Part shown: in pieces, positions 38,387 to 47,478 of the stretch
Layout: every line of letters starts with the position of its first letter
How positions within the stretch are numbered: position 1 is the first letter of the stretch
Source of the DNA: Candidatus Thorarchaeota archaeon
GTDB lineage: Archaea > Asgardarchaeota > Thorarchaeia > Thorarchaeales > Thorarchaeaceae
Direction: 5' to 3'
NCBI GenBank assembly: GCA_008080745.1
Contig: SHMX01000004.1
Span: 352,704 to 416,703 of the forward strand
DNA: 64,000 nucleotides
Notes under the pieces: model-generated
Told to the model about the DNA's origin: nothing
What the model saw: the letters and a program-made list of their open reading frames with translations, nothing else
The model's database searches: none
Translations under genes and position numbers: made by a program

Positions 38387-38741
38387 TTCGATACAGTCTC
38401 AATATTCTCACCAAATTTTTAGCATAAGCATCTAGTGTAGACATCTTGTTACCATTTTTCATAATGTCGCTTCAGCCTTAATTTCTACTCAATCTGCTCA
38501 TCACAAAAAATTCTCGTTCGATAGAAAATCCCAATCTTATTTTCGAAGGTACGACATTTTGGACACTATACACAGTGCTATAAGGGATTGAATCACATCT
38601 GAGGACACAGGAAAAACAATCAAGCGCGCTTTCGCCTTAAGAGTTCGTGGTTAGAAGATCACAATTGTTCTCCCCAGATGATTCCGCTATTTTTTGAAAG
38701 ACCTGAGATCAATTATGCTTTGGCATAAGTGAGTGATACAT
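38387..38741. other. Intergenic stretch without a recognised gene
   Basis: About 355 bases between the radical SAM gene and the OB-fold gene. I see no reading frame with a start signal, no tRNA and no convincing terminator. The GTGAGTGA just before 38742 is the likely ribosome-binding site of the next gene. Confidence 0.4.
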
Positions 38742-39251
38742 ATGAGTTACGATAGAGAACCTGTAGAGGTTAAAGTGGCTGAACTGAAGCCACAAATGAA
38801 GAACCTGACTATTACATTCAAACTTGTTGAGTTAGGTGAAGAACGTGAAGTTTCATCCCGCCGTGATGGTGAAACCCACCGTGTGTTAGACGCAATTGTT
38901 GGTGATTCGACGGGTACTGTAGCTGTTCCCCTATGGGATGATAGTATTGATAGTGTTGAAATTGGGGAAACATACCTCCTCAAAAATGGATACACTGGTC
39001 TGTTCAAAGGAAATTTGAGATTGAACATTGGAAAATATGGAGAACTTAGTCCATCGAATGATGCTATTGAAGAAGTCGATACTGAGAACGATATGTCCCA
39101 AGAAGAGCACGAAGATACTCGCAGGCGCTATGGCGGTGGAGATCGACGTGGGGGCGGTGGAGATCGACGTGGAGGCGGTGGAGGACATCGTGGAGGCAGA
39201 GGTGGCAGCTACGGTGGAAGAGACCGTCGTAGTGGTGGACGTAGCTACTAA
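38742..39251 (+). CDS. Single-stranded DNA-binding OB-fold protein with RGG tail
   Basis: A 169-residue protein. The N-terminal OB fold (about 1-105) resembles crenarchaeal SSB/RPA domains: VKVAELKPQMKNLTITFKLV, then VLDAIVGDSTGTVAVPLWDD and LLKNGYTGLFKGNLRLNIG. An acidic linker (EEVDTENDMSQEEHED) leads to a Gly/Arg-rich tail with repeated GGGDRRG blocks, encoded by a short tandem DNA repeat near 39135-39185. It should coat single-stranded DNA or RNA. ATG at 38742 was preferred to GTG at 38733. A hairpin terminator follows. Confidence 0.8.
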   Translation: MSYDREPVEVKVAELKPQMKNLTITFKLVELGEEREVSSRRDGETHRVLDAIVGDSTGTVAVPLWDDSIDSVEIGETYLLKNGYTGLFKGNLRLNIGKYGELSPSNDAIEEVDTENDMSQEEHEDTRRRYGGGDRRGGGGDRRGGGGGHRGGRGGSYGGRDRRSGGRSY

Positions 39252-39281
39252 TTCACAAATTCTCACAAAGATTAGATTTGG

Positions 39282-39318
39282 GTGAGTTGGAAAAACTCGC
39301 CTATCTTACTATTTTTTG
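39282..39318 (+). terminator. Hairpin terminator after the OB-fold gene
   Basis: GGTGAGTT (39282-39289) pairs with AACTCGCC (39295-39302), with one G-T pair, and is followed by TATCTTACTATTTTTT. Confidence 0.55.
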
Positions 39319-39530
39319 ATGTTATCTTCTTATTTTCTACTTTGCTTCATGAAGATTATTTTCTAGTCATTACTGCACTGATAAAAATATCACATATGTA
39401 TGAAATTATTACTCGCATAAATGGTTCAATTAGGAAAGAATCAATCAAGGAAGCTTATCAATAAAACACCATAATCCTAATATAATATCATATCATTAAA
39501 TATCGTCAAGCTTCTCTATTTTTCGCAAAT

Positions 39531-39539
39531 GTTTATATT
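39531..39539 (+). promoter_or_regulatory. TATA box of the giant surface-protein gene
   Basis: GTTTATATT lies about 40 bases before the chosen ATG at 39577, with GGTGGAG between. An upstream in-frame ATG at 39529 falls inside this promoter and is unlikely to be used. Confidence 0.55.
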
Positions 39540-39576
39540 CCTTCAAAAATGGCAGGAAGTTGGTGGAGATATAGGA

Positions 39577-42500
39577 ATGTATAGCCGACGCCAGCTACAA
39601 TTCATAGCTGTATTTGTAGTTGCATTAATGATTATCCCTCCGGTAGCTGCGATTCCTACGGTTTATTTTTCAGCAGGCCCAATTGCTGTCGTAGAATCAT
39701 CTGAACCAAACACAGACATTCGTATTGGTGGTGGTTATCAAGAGGATATTGCCTTTGAAGATATCAGAGAGCAGTATGAATACCTGCTTAATACTGATCA
39801 CAATCTACTTGTGGTCTATGATGATGCAGATGATACAACAACAAAAGCAGCCGAGATGTTCAAGTTATTCTTAGATGTCGAAACAAATGCATTACTTGTT
39901 CCTGTTTCCAATATCTATGAGTTAGAAGCAGCCCTCACGTGTGTTAGAGATGACCAAGTGATTATTGAAGTAATACACGGTGTGACCGAATCTTTCTTCA
40001 TGAGTGGAGAATATTATGATTGGTCAATACTTGACAATACAATTCGTCAGTCCAAATCCAAGCGACATGTTCTAGCTTCATGTTTTTCATCAGTATTGGA
40101 TGTGGATACACCAGAACTAAGAGTAAAGGGTCTCGAAACTCTGTTGGACTATCAGGTTGCCGTACCAATATTGACCCTGTATGCATTGGAATTTCTATAT
40201 GATTTAGATTCAATTGACCGTACTACAACTGGTTTAATGATTCAGAAACATATTGATGAAAATCAAGTGCGAATAACAGATAAGATTCTGAATCCAACTG
40301 ATATTCTTGGTACCAAGAAGACACTCTATCAACGATCAGAGTATCTTGAAAAGCTCAAGGATTTGGTCGATGTTTTACTATTATTCATCAAGAATGAAAT
40401 AAAGGGTCTGGCAAAGAAGGTAATAGGTGCCATTCTCGGACTTATTCCCGAGACCTTATTCAATTCACAAAGCTTACTGGATTCCGGTCTCGATATGATT
40501 GATAACGTCAATCTCTCAATCATTGATGATCTTCCAAGTACCCTTGAGAACAAACTCGATGGTTGGGGAAAGGAGAAGAAGTTTAGAGTTCCTGGAGGAA
40601 ATCTTGGACACATCGTATTCTTCTTCAAGTTCCACATTGATAAGAATCTCGATTCCACAACTGATTATCACATTAAATCAACCTACTTACAAATAGGATT
40701 GAAATGGAACCTTTCAACATGTTACAATTTCTCAATCGGAGTAGTCCCGCTAAAACTTAACGTGAGCTTCAAAATATTTCATATGAATGATTTATTGCTA
40801 GAGTATATGGGCCACGATCCTAATTGGGTGAGCACAGCAGAGCAACCAATCAATCCTGATATGTATATTGTTCCTGATGGTATGGACCCCAATGACCCAA
40901 CGAATGCAACCTCCTTCTTGGCTTATGCAAATATTGATGGCCCCTATGGAGATGTTCCAGTTGAAGCATGGTGGGGATGCCCGCTAGCAGGAGTAGATTT
41001 ACCATTTCGTTCATACGGTGGTTTTGAGATTAAGCTAACTGTAACATTGAATATGGACCAACGATACATCATGGAGAAGCTTGGTCACACCCCTGATGTT
41101 ATCGGAAAAGCAATGAAGAAGATTGCAGATTTCTTTGAAGAAGCATGTACATTTGGACAGACCGCCATTAATGGATATTTCACACTTACTGGAGCTGGAA
41201 TCAAGATTTCTATTCTTGGGTCACTCTGGGTAGGGATTGATATTGAGCTTGAACACCAATTTGGTAAATATCTCGAATTTGCATTGAATGGATTTATCCG
41301 CATAGAGAATTTACTCATGGGCGAAATCGATTGGACTCAAGAGGGGCTCTGGCTATCACAAGCTAAGGTCTTCTATCCAAGATTGGATTTCAATCTGATT
41401 ATTAGTTTAGAGGTCACCCTTGGATTTGATTGGCTTACCAAGACGTTTGAATTCAATCTTTGTGATTTGCTTGGATTGAGTACTTTCTACTTCCCAACTG
41501 GTGCGAAAACAGATGATTCAGAAAGCTTTGGTAATATTTTATGGAAAGGAAAATGGAATGTTGATAACAGCCCTATCTCCTTCAATGTACCAGTAAATCA
41601 GTTCTTTATGGACATGATTACGTTACTTACCAGTCGATTGCCTGGTGATGATATCATGAATGCACTAGCTGGAACGATATCAGTAATCGACGGAACACCA
41701 GTGGATACAGACCCCCCAGAATTATTCTTTGTGACCCCTGCTTATGAGGGAGACCCAATAGCAGAATGGCCTGATATCACTCAAGATGTAGATTATGTTG
41801 ACCTTGTGTGCAATGCATTAGATATTGACCTAGAAGATGCTGAATCTGAAGATTTGAGCCGTGAAACTATCGATCCAACCAATACTTCCCTTGAGGAGGA
41901 TAATCTACCTGCTGGTGCAGCTTCAATGGAGGTACATCGTTCAGAGATTATTCCACTTTGGGGTGATAACGCATCAATTCGACTCTATGTATTTGACAAG
42001 CACACTGCTGACAATACAGACTCCTACGTAACAAAAGTCACAGTTACAGCGGAATTTGAATTAGTTGAGACCCCAATTAACTATGGTCTTGGAGAATACC
42101 TCTATTCTCTCTATGACGAGTATACCTTTGAACCAACCAATCAGGAAACTGAGATGCGTCTATTCTATTCACTTGAGATTTACGAGCGAATTGTTTTCTT
42201 CTATGATGATGATGGAATGCTTTTCCACTGGACATCAACTGCATTCTATGATGGCGTACCGGAATATGATAGTGGGTTCACACCTTGGGTAAATTCAACA
42301 TATATTCGAGTTGTAATCCATCCACTCACCCATGCGGGAGATGATAACATCAATGTTGATAATCCTGACAATCCCGACTCGGACTTGTTCCCCTATTCTC
42401 GATTGTTCATTATGGGTGGAGAGGTCAAATTCATCAATGAATGGGATTCGAATATTACACAACACGCGGACACCTACACAATTTTCGACAATGGTGGAGT

Positions 42501-45075
42501 CTTCTTAGATGAGGATTCAGTAAGGACCAGTGGATTTGGTGATGGGCCTATGAATACCACTTGTGGTTACAGTGCCTATTACGATTTGAAACTCCCCCTT
42601 CACAAGTTCTATCGTGATGGATTAATCAAGTCTGGCTGGGTAACCTTCACCGCAACTGCATATGATACAGCAGATTTGAGGGTGTCAAAGAGCTATACTT
42701 ACTGGGTAGATATTCCAGAAGACACCCTCAATCCAACTGTTACAAGGGCTTCAGCAAATACTCGTGATATCGAGGAATATCCTGAACCAAGTCCGACAAT
42801 TGCAGCATCTGGTATTCAACACTATGATTTTGATATTGTTGATCCACAGCAGTTCATAAGTTATACATTCGACTTTGGAGCTGGCTCTTCGACGAGAGGA
42901 TACCATACTGGGATACCTCATCAATTTCCCGACCAAGTAGCACTATATCGTCCAAATCCAAGAGCTATTGTTACTCAGGGTGATGGATTACTTAATGCAT
43001 ATCAATTTGAAATTGACCGTTCAGTATCTAATACGGATGAGACCATTATCTCTGCAGATGTATTACTAAGTGGAGATTTCTCCATTCATGTCTATGTCAC
43101 TACTAATACCGCAATTAACGAGATAATCTATCAGACATCCTTCAATAATCATGTTGATGGATCTGAAATCTACATCAATGTGGCACACATGAATTTGAAT
43201 AGTGGAGAATGGAATATCTTTCTAGCAGATCTCCAAAAGGATATTCAGCGATTCTTTGACAATGGAATTGTTAATACTGTTGTTGCATTTGAGATTCGCG
43301 GTAATGCCATGATTGATAATATCCAGTTAGACTTTGAGATGCTCATGGATGCAGATGTTGACTGGGATTCTGGATGGGTAATTAGTGACAATGCTCCAGC
43401 TGGAGCACGGATTTTAGTGGAACTCACAGACCGTCCTGAACTGGTAGATGCTGACTTCCAAGTTACTGCAATATCCGGTAATACGGTAATTGATACAGAA
43501 ATGGTCAGGATATCACAGAGATTCAGAGCAACTCTCGATACTCGTACCATCCCGGATGGATATTATATTCTTCAGTTCACTGGTTATGATTTTGCAGATC
43601 ATTGTGATACAGAGGCTGTTTGGATAATTATTGATAACCATTCACCCACTGCACCCCAAAATGTACAATTCACCCCGGATCCAAATACCAATCCAAAATA
43701 CGGATTTGATTATGACGTGACTTGGGATCCTGCTGATGACGGAATGGGCGTTAGGTGTTACATGATAAAGCACGATGGTGTACTTAGAGCTACAGTATCT
43801 GATACCCGATGGGACGGGAGAATGCTTGATGAGAGCTATCTTTTGGGCACATGGGAGATTATTGCTGAGGATTGGGCAGGTCGTACAACCGCTGCTACTC
43901 TAATTTTCAATACGGTTCCAGACTATGACGAGGACGGTATTGATGACATCTCTGAGTGGGAAACATATGGTACTGACCCATTGGACCAAGATTCTGACTC
44001 AGATGGAATGACGGATGGTTGGGAGGTTGACTATGGACTTAATCCCCTATCTAATGATGCATCCGGGGACAAAGATGAAGACGGTCTATCGAATTACAAT
44101 GAATATGCTTTAGGTGCCGATCCCACATGCATTGATTCCGACTATGATGCTATGACTGATGGATGGGAGTACGATTATGGATTAAATCCTGTTTCATCAG
44201 CCGATGCTGGACAGGATGCAGATGATGATGGTCGAATGAATTTCCAAGAGTTCTATGATGGAACTAATCCATTAGACCCTGATTCTGATAATGATCAGCT
44301 CTCTGATGGACTTGAAGCATCAATTGGTTCTGATCCATTATGCACCGATTCAGATGGAGATGGACTTAGTGATACTCTCGAGTACTATACATATGGTACG
44401 AATCCAACATCTACAGATTCGGACTCTGATAATATGCCAGATAAGTGGGAGGTCAATAATAACTTCGACCCTCTGTTTGATGATGCTCTCTATGATGCAG
44501 ATAATGACGGGCTTACTAATCTGAAGGAATATCAAAAGGGAACTCTTCCAAGAGACTCAGATACAGATAATGATGGTCTTAAGGATGGAGCTGAAGTCAA
44601 CACTCATGGTACTGATCCTAAGGATGCTGATCCAGATAATGACGGTCTGAATGACTATCAGGAGGTCGTTACTTATGGTACGAATCCTAATGATGGAGAC
44701 TCGGATGATGACACTCTTAGTGACTACACTGAGATTCACAGTACCAATACTGATCCTTTGGATAGCGACTCGGACAATGATAATATCAACGATGGTACAG
44801 AAGTGATGCTAGGAACAGATCCTAATGATAGAGATTCGGATAATGATGGTCTGACTGACTATATGGAGGTTTACAAACTTAGCACGAACCCTCTGGATAG
44901 TGATTCTGATAACGATGGCTATTCGGATTATGAAGAGTTCCTTGCTGGTACTGATCCTAATAATCGCTACTCGTATCCTGGTTCTGATCCACCAGTTGGT
45001 CCCATCATACCGAAGGAGCCTATCAGAACTTCGTCCCCCTTACCACCAAGTGATGGACCTCTACCTATCGCCTGA
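39577..45075 (+). CDS. Giant secreted surface protein: caspase-like N-terminal region and TSP3 repeats
   Basis: An 1832-residue secreted protein with signal peptide MYSRRQLQFIAVFVVALMII. The N-terminal part resembles a clan-CD peptidase. Strand VIIEVIHG carries His134 and HVLASCFSS carries Cys169 (numbered from this start). A long unrecognised region follows, containing an amphipathic helical part and beta-rich domains (FVTPAYEGDP onward). Near 1450-1800 there are about a dozen calcium-binding thrombospondin type 3 repeats (D-x-D-x-DG-x-xD). It ends in a Pro/Ser-rich tail without a membrane span, so attachment to the cell is unclear. The start was set by the signal peptide and by GGTGGAG upstream. 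A strong terminator follows. Peptidase activity is inferred from the His/Cys pair only. Confidence 0.75.
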   Translation: MYSRRQLQFIAVFVVALMIIPPVAAIPTVYFSAGPIAVVESSEPNTDIRIGGGYQEDIAFEDIREQYEYLLNTDHNLLVVYDDADDTTTKAAEMFKLFLDVETNALLVPVSNIYELEAALTCVRDDQVIIEVIHGVTESFFMSGEYYDWSILDNTIRQSKSKRHVLASCFSSVLDVDTPELRVKGLETLLDYQVAVPILTLYALEFLYDLDSIDRTTTGLMIQKHIDENQVRITDKILNPTDILGTKKTLYQRSEYLEKLKDLVDVLLLFIKNEIKGLAKKVIGAILGLIPETLFNSQSLLDSGLDMIDNVNLSIIDDLPSTLENKLDGWGKEKKFRVPGGNLGHIVFFFKFHIDKNLDSTTDYHIKSTYLQIGLKWNLSTCYNFSIGVVPLKLNVSFKIFHMNDLLLEYMGHDPNWVSTAEQPINPDMYIVPDGMDPNDPTNATSFLAYANIDGPYGDVPVEAWWGCPLAGVDLPFRSYGGFEIKLTVTLNMDQRYIMEKLGHTPDVIGKAMKKIADFFEEACTFGQTAINGYFTLTGAGIKISILGSLWVGIDIELEHQFGKYLEFALNGFIRIENLLMGEIDWTQEGLWLSQAKVFYPRLDFNLIISLEVTLGFDWLTKTFEFNLCDLLGLSTFYFPTGAKTDDSESFGNILWKGKWNVDNSPISFNVPVNQFFMDMITLLTSRLPGDDIMNALAGTISVIDGTPVDTDPPELFFVTPAYEGDPIAEWPDITQDVDYVDLVCNALDIDLEDAESEDLSRETIDPTNTSLEEDNLPAGAASMEVHRSEIIPLWGDNASIRLYVFDKHTADNTDSYVTKVTVTAEFELVETPINYGLGEYLYSLYDEYTFEPTNQETEMRLFYSLEIYERIVFFYDDDGMLFHWTSTAFYDGVPEYDSGFTPWVNSTYIRVVIHPLTHAGDDNINVDNPDNPDSDLFPYSRLFIMGGEVKFINEWDSNITQHADTYTIFDNGGVFLDEDSVRTSGFGDGPMNTTCGYSAYYDLKLPLHKFYRDGLIKSGWVTFTATAYDTADLRVSKSYTYWVDIPEDTLNPTVTRASANTRDIEEYPEPSPTIAASGIQHYDFDIVDPQQFISYTFDFGAGSSTRGYHTGIPHQFPDQVALYRPNPRAIVTQGDGLLNAYQFEIDRSVSNTDETIISADVLLSGDFSIHVYVTTNTAINEIIYQTSFNNHVDGSEIYINVAHMNLNSGEWNIFLADLQKDIQRFFDNGIVNTVVAFEIRGNAMIDNIQLDFEMLMDADVDWDSGWVISDNAPAGARILVELTDRPELVDADFQVTAISGNTVIDTEMVRISQRFRATLDTRTIPDGYYILQFTGYDFADHCDTEAVWIIIDNHSPTAPQNVQFTPDPNTNPKYGFDYDVTWDPADDGMGVRCYMIKHDGVLRATVSDTRWDGRMLDESYLLGTWEIIAEDWAGRTTAATLIFNTVPDYDEDGIDDISEWETYGTDPLDQDSDSDGMTDGWEVDYGLNPLSNDASGDKDEDGLSNYNEYALGADPTCIDSDYDAMTDGWEYDYGLNPVSSADAGQDADDDGRMNFQEFYDGTNPLDPDSDNDQLSDGLEASIGSDPLCTDSDGDGLSDTLEYYTYGTNPTSTDSDSDNMPDKWEVNNNFDPLFDDALYDADNDGLTNLKEYQKGTLPRDSDTDNDGLKDGAEVNTHGTDPKDADPDNDGLNDYQEVVTYGTNPNDGDSDDDTLSDYTEIHSTNTDPLDSDSDNDNINDGTEVMLGTDPNDRDSDNDGLTDYMEVYKLSTNPLDSDSDNDGYSDYEEFLAGTDPNNRYSYPGSDPPVGPIIPKEPIRTSSPLPPSDGPLPIA
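43930..44970 (+). repeat. Tandem TSP3-type coding repeats
   Basis: The DNA repeats blocks such as GATTCTGATAATGATGG and GGTACTGATCCTAA at irregular 60-130-base spacing. It encodes Asp-rich calcium-binding loops separated by E-x-x-x-x-G-T-D/N-P segments. Confidence 0.85.
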
Positions 45076-45091
45076 TTTTCTTAGTTTATAG

Positions 45092-45125
45092 AACCCCCTT
45101 TGAAGGGGGTTTCTCTCTTTCTTTC
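45092..45125 (+). terminator. Strong hairpin terminator after the giant surface protein
   Basis: AACCCCCTT-TG-AAGGGGGTT (45092-45111) is a perfect inverted repeat followed by TCTCTCTTTCTTTCTT. It lies 17 bases after the stop. Confidence 0.75.
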
Positions 45126-45200
45126 TTATTCAAAATACGAGAATCGAGTTCTCAAATGCTTGTTTTGCCTGAATAGGTTTTTACTTGTTTATTTTCCAAC

Positions 45201-45836
45201 CTAGTAATTTTCCAGAATTAGATCAAATCTAGCACATTCATGAAATCGGGAAAATTGTTTCAGAAATTCTGTATCCTTCCCAAGATAATGAGCAAAAATT
45301 TTGTAGGGTTTTAGCTTCTCAATACTACATTGAATGCCAGCTCCCTTCATATCTGATGGTTCTAGATACACATGATAATATGATTGTATCAAATCGAACC
45401 CTTGTGATGTATACCATTTTCTAGTGTTGATATCATCTCGGGTCCAAGCCTCAAATCGTTCGACAGCCATTTCTCTTGCTCTTCTTATTGCTTCATATAG
45501 GAGAGCTTTAGCAATACCTATTCTTCTATAATCGGGGTGAACTGCCAAGTGCCAAATCATCCCAGCTAAGTGTTCGTCCAGTTCGTCCGTAGGTGAACAT
45601 ATTGACCCAGATTTCTTCTCGCATTCAATATCTATCAATCCTACAATAACACCATCACTCTCAGCCACAAGCTCTATTGCTGGTGAGTCATACCTCTCCT
45701 TTTTGGGGTACACATCATCATAGTATGAGGTATCTAAGAAAGCGAGAACTCTGCAGCGAAGCCAACCATTTTCATCTTCTGGTCTATATTCTCTGATATG
45801 ATATGAAGAATCAACTTTCAATGAGGATGACCTCAT
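45201..45836 (-). CDS. GNAT N-acetyltransferase
   Basis: A 211-residue acetyltransferase. YHIREYRPEDENGWLRCRVL opens the domain and GVIVGLIDIECE is strand 3-4. The acetyl-CoA loop is HLAVHPDYRRIGIAKALL (R-x-x-G-I-A), followed by WTRDDINTRKWYTSQGFDLIQ. About 45 extra C-terminal residues (FAHYLGKDTEFLKQF) are not part of the core fold. The acceptor is unknown. It is convergent with the giant surface-protein gene. Confidence 0.85.
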   Translation of the reverse strand: MRSSSLKVDSSYHIREYRPEDENGWLRCRVLAFLDTSYYDDVYPKKERYDSPAIELVAESDGVIVGLIDIECEKKSGSICSPTDELDEHLAGMIWHLAVHPDYRRIGIAKALLYEAIRRAREMAVERFEAWTRDDINTRKWYTSQGFDLIQSYYHVYLEPSDMKGAGIQCSIEKLKPYKIFAHYLGKDTEFLKQFSRFHECARFDLILENY

Positions 45837-45930
45837 AATCGGATATTCTAGTAGTTTTGTAAGTGTGTTGACTTATGCACTATTTGTCAGGTTCGATTGT
45901 AACACTGCTATTTGTACCACTAATGACATC

Positions 45931-46539
45931 CTATTTTTCCATTTCGTCCAATCTTTTCTCAAGTCTCTTGAGCTGTTCCTGCATCTTGGTTATCTGTGTC
46001 TTGAGAAGGTCAATATCATCACTTATTGGTGGACGATCCTGTGCATACATTCCTGATCCAGCCCATCTCTTCATCCCCAATCCACGACCGCCTCCACGTC
46101 TACCACCACCGCCACGACCTCTTCCCATACCAGCACCCATGCCAGCCCCTCTTCCTCCGCCCATTCCCATACCAGCACCATATGTCTGTCCAGAACTATC
46201 ACCAGTAGGACTTGAGGAATTTAATTCTCCAGCTTTGAATTTTTCAACTGCTTCTCGTACTATTCCTGATACTCCTAAGACGGTCTCCAGACCCAATTCA
46301 GCCAAGGCTTCAGTGGCATTTGGACCAAGATTCCCTGTCAATACTGTCTTTGCACCAGCCTGTGCTACCATCTGTGCGGCATGGATGCCTGCACCCCCAG
46401 AAGCCATAGCTGCTGTGTTTTCAATCAATTCTGTTGCCATGGTATCCGTGTCTACTAAAACAAAATATTGACATCTTCCAAAACGTGGGACAACATCTGA
46501 ATCTAAGTTCGGACCTGTTGATGAAACTGCTATTCTCAA
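45931..46539 (-). CDS. NifX/NifB-type cofactor-binding protein with DUF5320-like tail
   Basis: A 202-residue protein. The N-terminal 110 residues form a dinitrogenase iron-molybdenum cofactor domain: MRIAVSSTGPNLDSDVVPRF, then GAGIHAAQMVAQAGAKTVLTG and a GVSGIVREAVEKF helix. Next come a Gly/Arg/Met-rich stretch (GMGMGGGRGAGMGAGMGRG), a WAGSGM segment and a C-terminal coiled coil (IDLLKTQITKMQEQLKRLEK). That tail copies the layout of the separate DUF5320 protein at 6286. Members in non-diazotrophs probably bind Fe-S or other metal clusters; no nitrogenase gene is present here. Confidence 0.8.
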   Translation of the reverse strand: MRIAVSSTGPNLDSDVVPRFGRCQYFVLVDTDTMATELIENTAAMASGGAGIHAAQMVAQAGAKTVLTGNLGPNATEALAELGLETVLGVSGIVREAVEKFKAGELNSSSPTGDSSGQTYGAGMGMGGGRGAGMGAGMGRGRGGGGRRGGGRGLGMKRWAGSGMYAQDRPPISDDIDLLKTQITKMQEQLKRLEKRLDEMEK

Positions 46540-46727
46540 ATTAATAATCCTCTACAGCGTACTCTTCATAGTCCGCTAATTATAGAACTATGCACAAAAT
46601 AAGATAAGAGTTGTGATAGCAGGAAATTTTCTGATTATAAATATCCTAGGGGTTGTTAACAGTTATTGAAAACCAAAAACAACAATTTAAATGTAAGAAT
46701 TTCCAGAAAGCAGGAGAGGAAGAGGAA

Positions 46728-47417
46728 ATGAAAGACCGATTATTTGTCATAGGATCTTTTCTTGTCATCATAGCAGCAGTGATTTCAACAGTTGTCGGGT
46801 TCTCTGGAATGGCTGACGACTTTGAAATGGTTTTTGGGATTGCAGGTGTTGTGCTTCTTGTTTTGGGCGTTATATTTCTGATAACTGGTTTTACTAATCC
46901 ACTAGTAGCACAAAGCAAAACTGGTACAATTATATCATATATTCTGATTATCGGATCCTTGACGGTCATTGCAGGACTGCTTGTGACTTTAGCAGTAAAT
47001 ACCATAGGTGGACCAGTTGGTTTATCGGCATTTATTCCTCTTGGGGGAGCGATTTTGATTCTACTCTGTTTCTTCATGTGGCCTTGTTTATGTTGCAAGG
47101 ATAAGGATGCAGGAAGTCGGAAGGTATTTGGAATTGCTGCTTCTCATGGAAAGATTTCAATCTCTGATTTAGCAAAATACAGCGGATATTCAGAAGATAC
47201 CGTTCGTGACATAATCTATGATGGAATTGGCTCAGGCAAGGTTGCTGGAAAAATGGAAGGTGATATGTACATTCATGCTTACAAGACGACTACTGTTACA
47301 ACATCCAGTCCAACTCGCGAGCGAGAGATTGTAAAAGTGCTTGTTGTCTGTCCTTACTGTGGAGCCAAGAATGAGCAGGGAACTCCGAAGTGCCACCAAT
47401 GTCAGGCACCCCTCTAA
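46728..47417 (+). CDS. Membrane protein with four spans, winged-helix-like domain and zinc ribbon
   Basis: A 229-residue protein with four membrane spans (near 4-25, 34-55, 66-90 and 100-122), a short CLCCKD motif at the membrane border, and a soluble winged-helix-like part (VFGIAASHGKISISDLAKYSG, then DTVRDIIYDGIGSGKVAGKM). A C-terminal zinc ribbon has two CxxC pairs (CPYC and CHQC). No named family is recognised. ATG at 46728 was chosen because GGAGAGGAAGAGG precedes it; the upstream frame from 46653 lacks such a site. The combination suggests a membrane-tethered nucleic-acid or protein-binding factor, which is inference. Confidence 0.6.
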   Translation: MKDRLFVIGSFLVIIAAVISTVVGFSGMADDFEMVFGIAGVVLLVLGVIFLITGFTNPLVAQSKTGTIISYILIIGSLTVIAGLLVTLAVNTIGGPVGLSAFIPLGGAILILLCFFMWPCLCCKDKDAGSRKVFGIAASHGKISISDLAKYSGYSEDTVRDIIYDGIGSGKVAGKMEGDMYIHAYKTTTVTTSSPTREREIVKVLVVCPYCGAKNEQGTPKCHQCQAPL

Positions 47418-47478
47418 GTCTATCATGAATAGAGAGGTATGAGTGATTTACCGAGTGTAGATGAAAACATCAAATGGT

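Noticed and set aside
39529..39576. Upstream ATG for the giant surface protein
   Set aside because: It lies in the TATA box, and the signal peptide begins at the ATG at 39577.
43930..44970. Possible CRISPR-like or satellite repeats
   Set aside because: The repeats are in-frame coding repeats of Asp-rich TSP3 loops, with irregular spacing and no identical repeat/spacer units.
45885..45910. AGGTTCGATTG resembling a tRNA T-loop
   Set aside because: No acceptor or anticodon stem pairs nearby.
47405..47430. Hairpin with CCTCT and AGAGG after the zinc-ribbon membrane protein
   Set aside because: The stem is interrupted by an asymmetric bulge and is not followed by a T-run, so it was not called a terminator.
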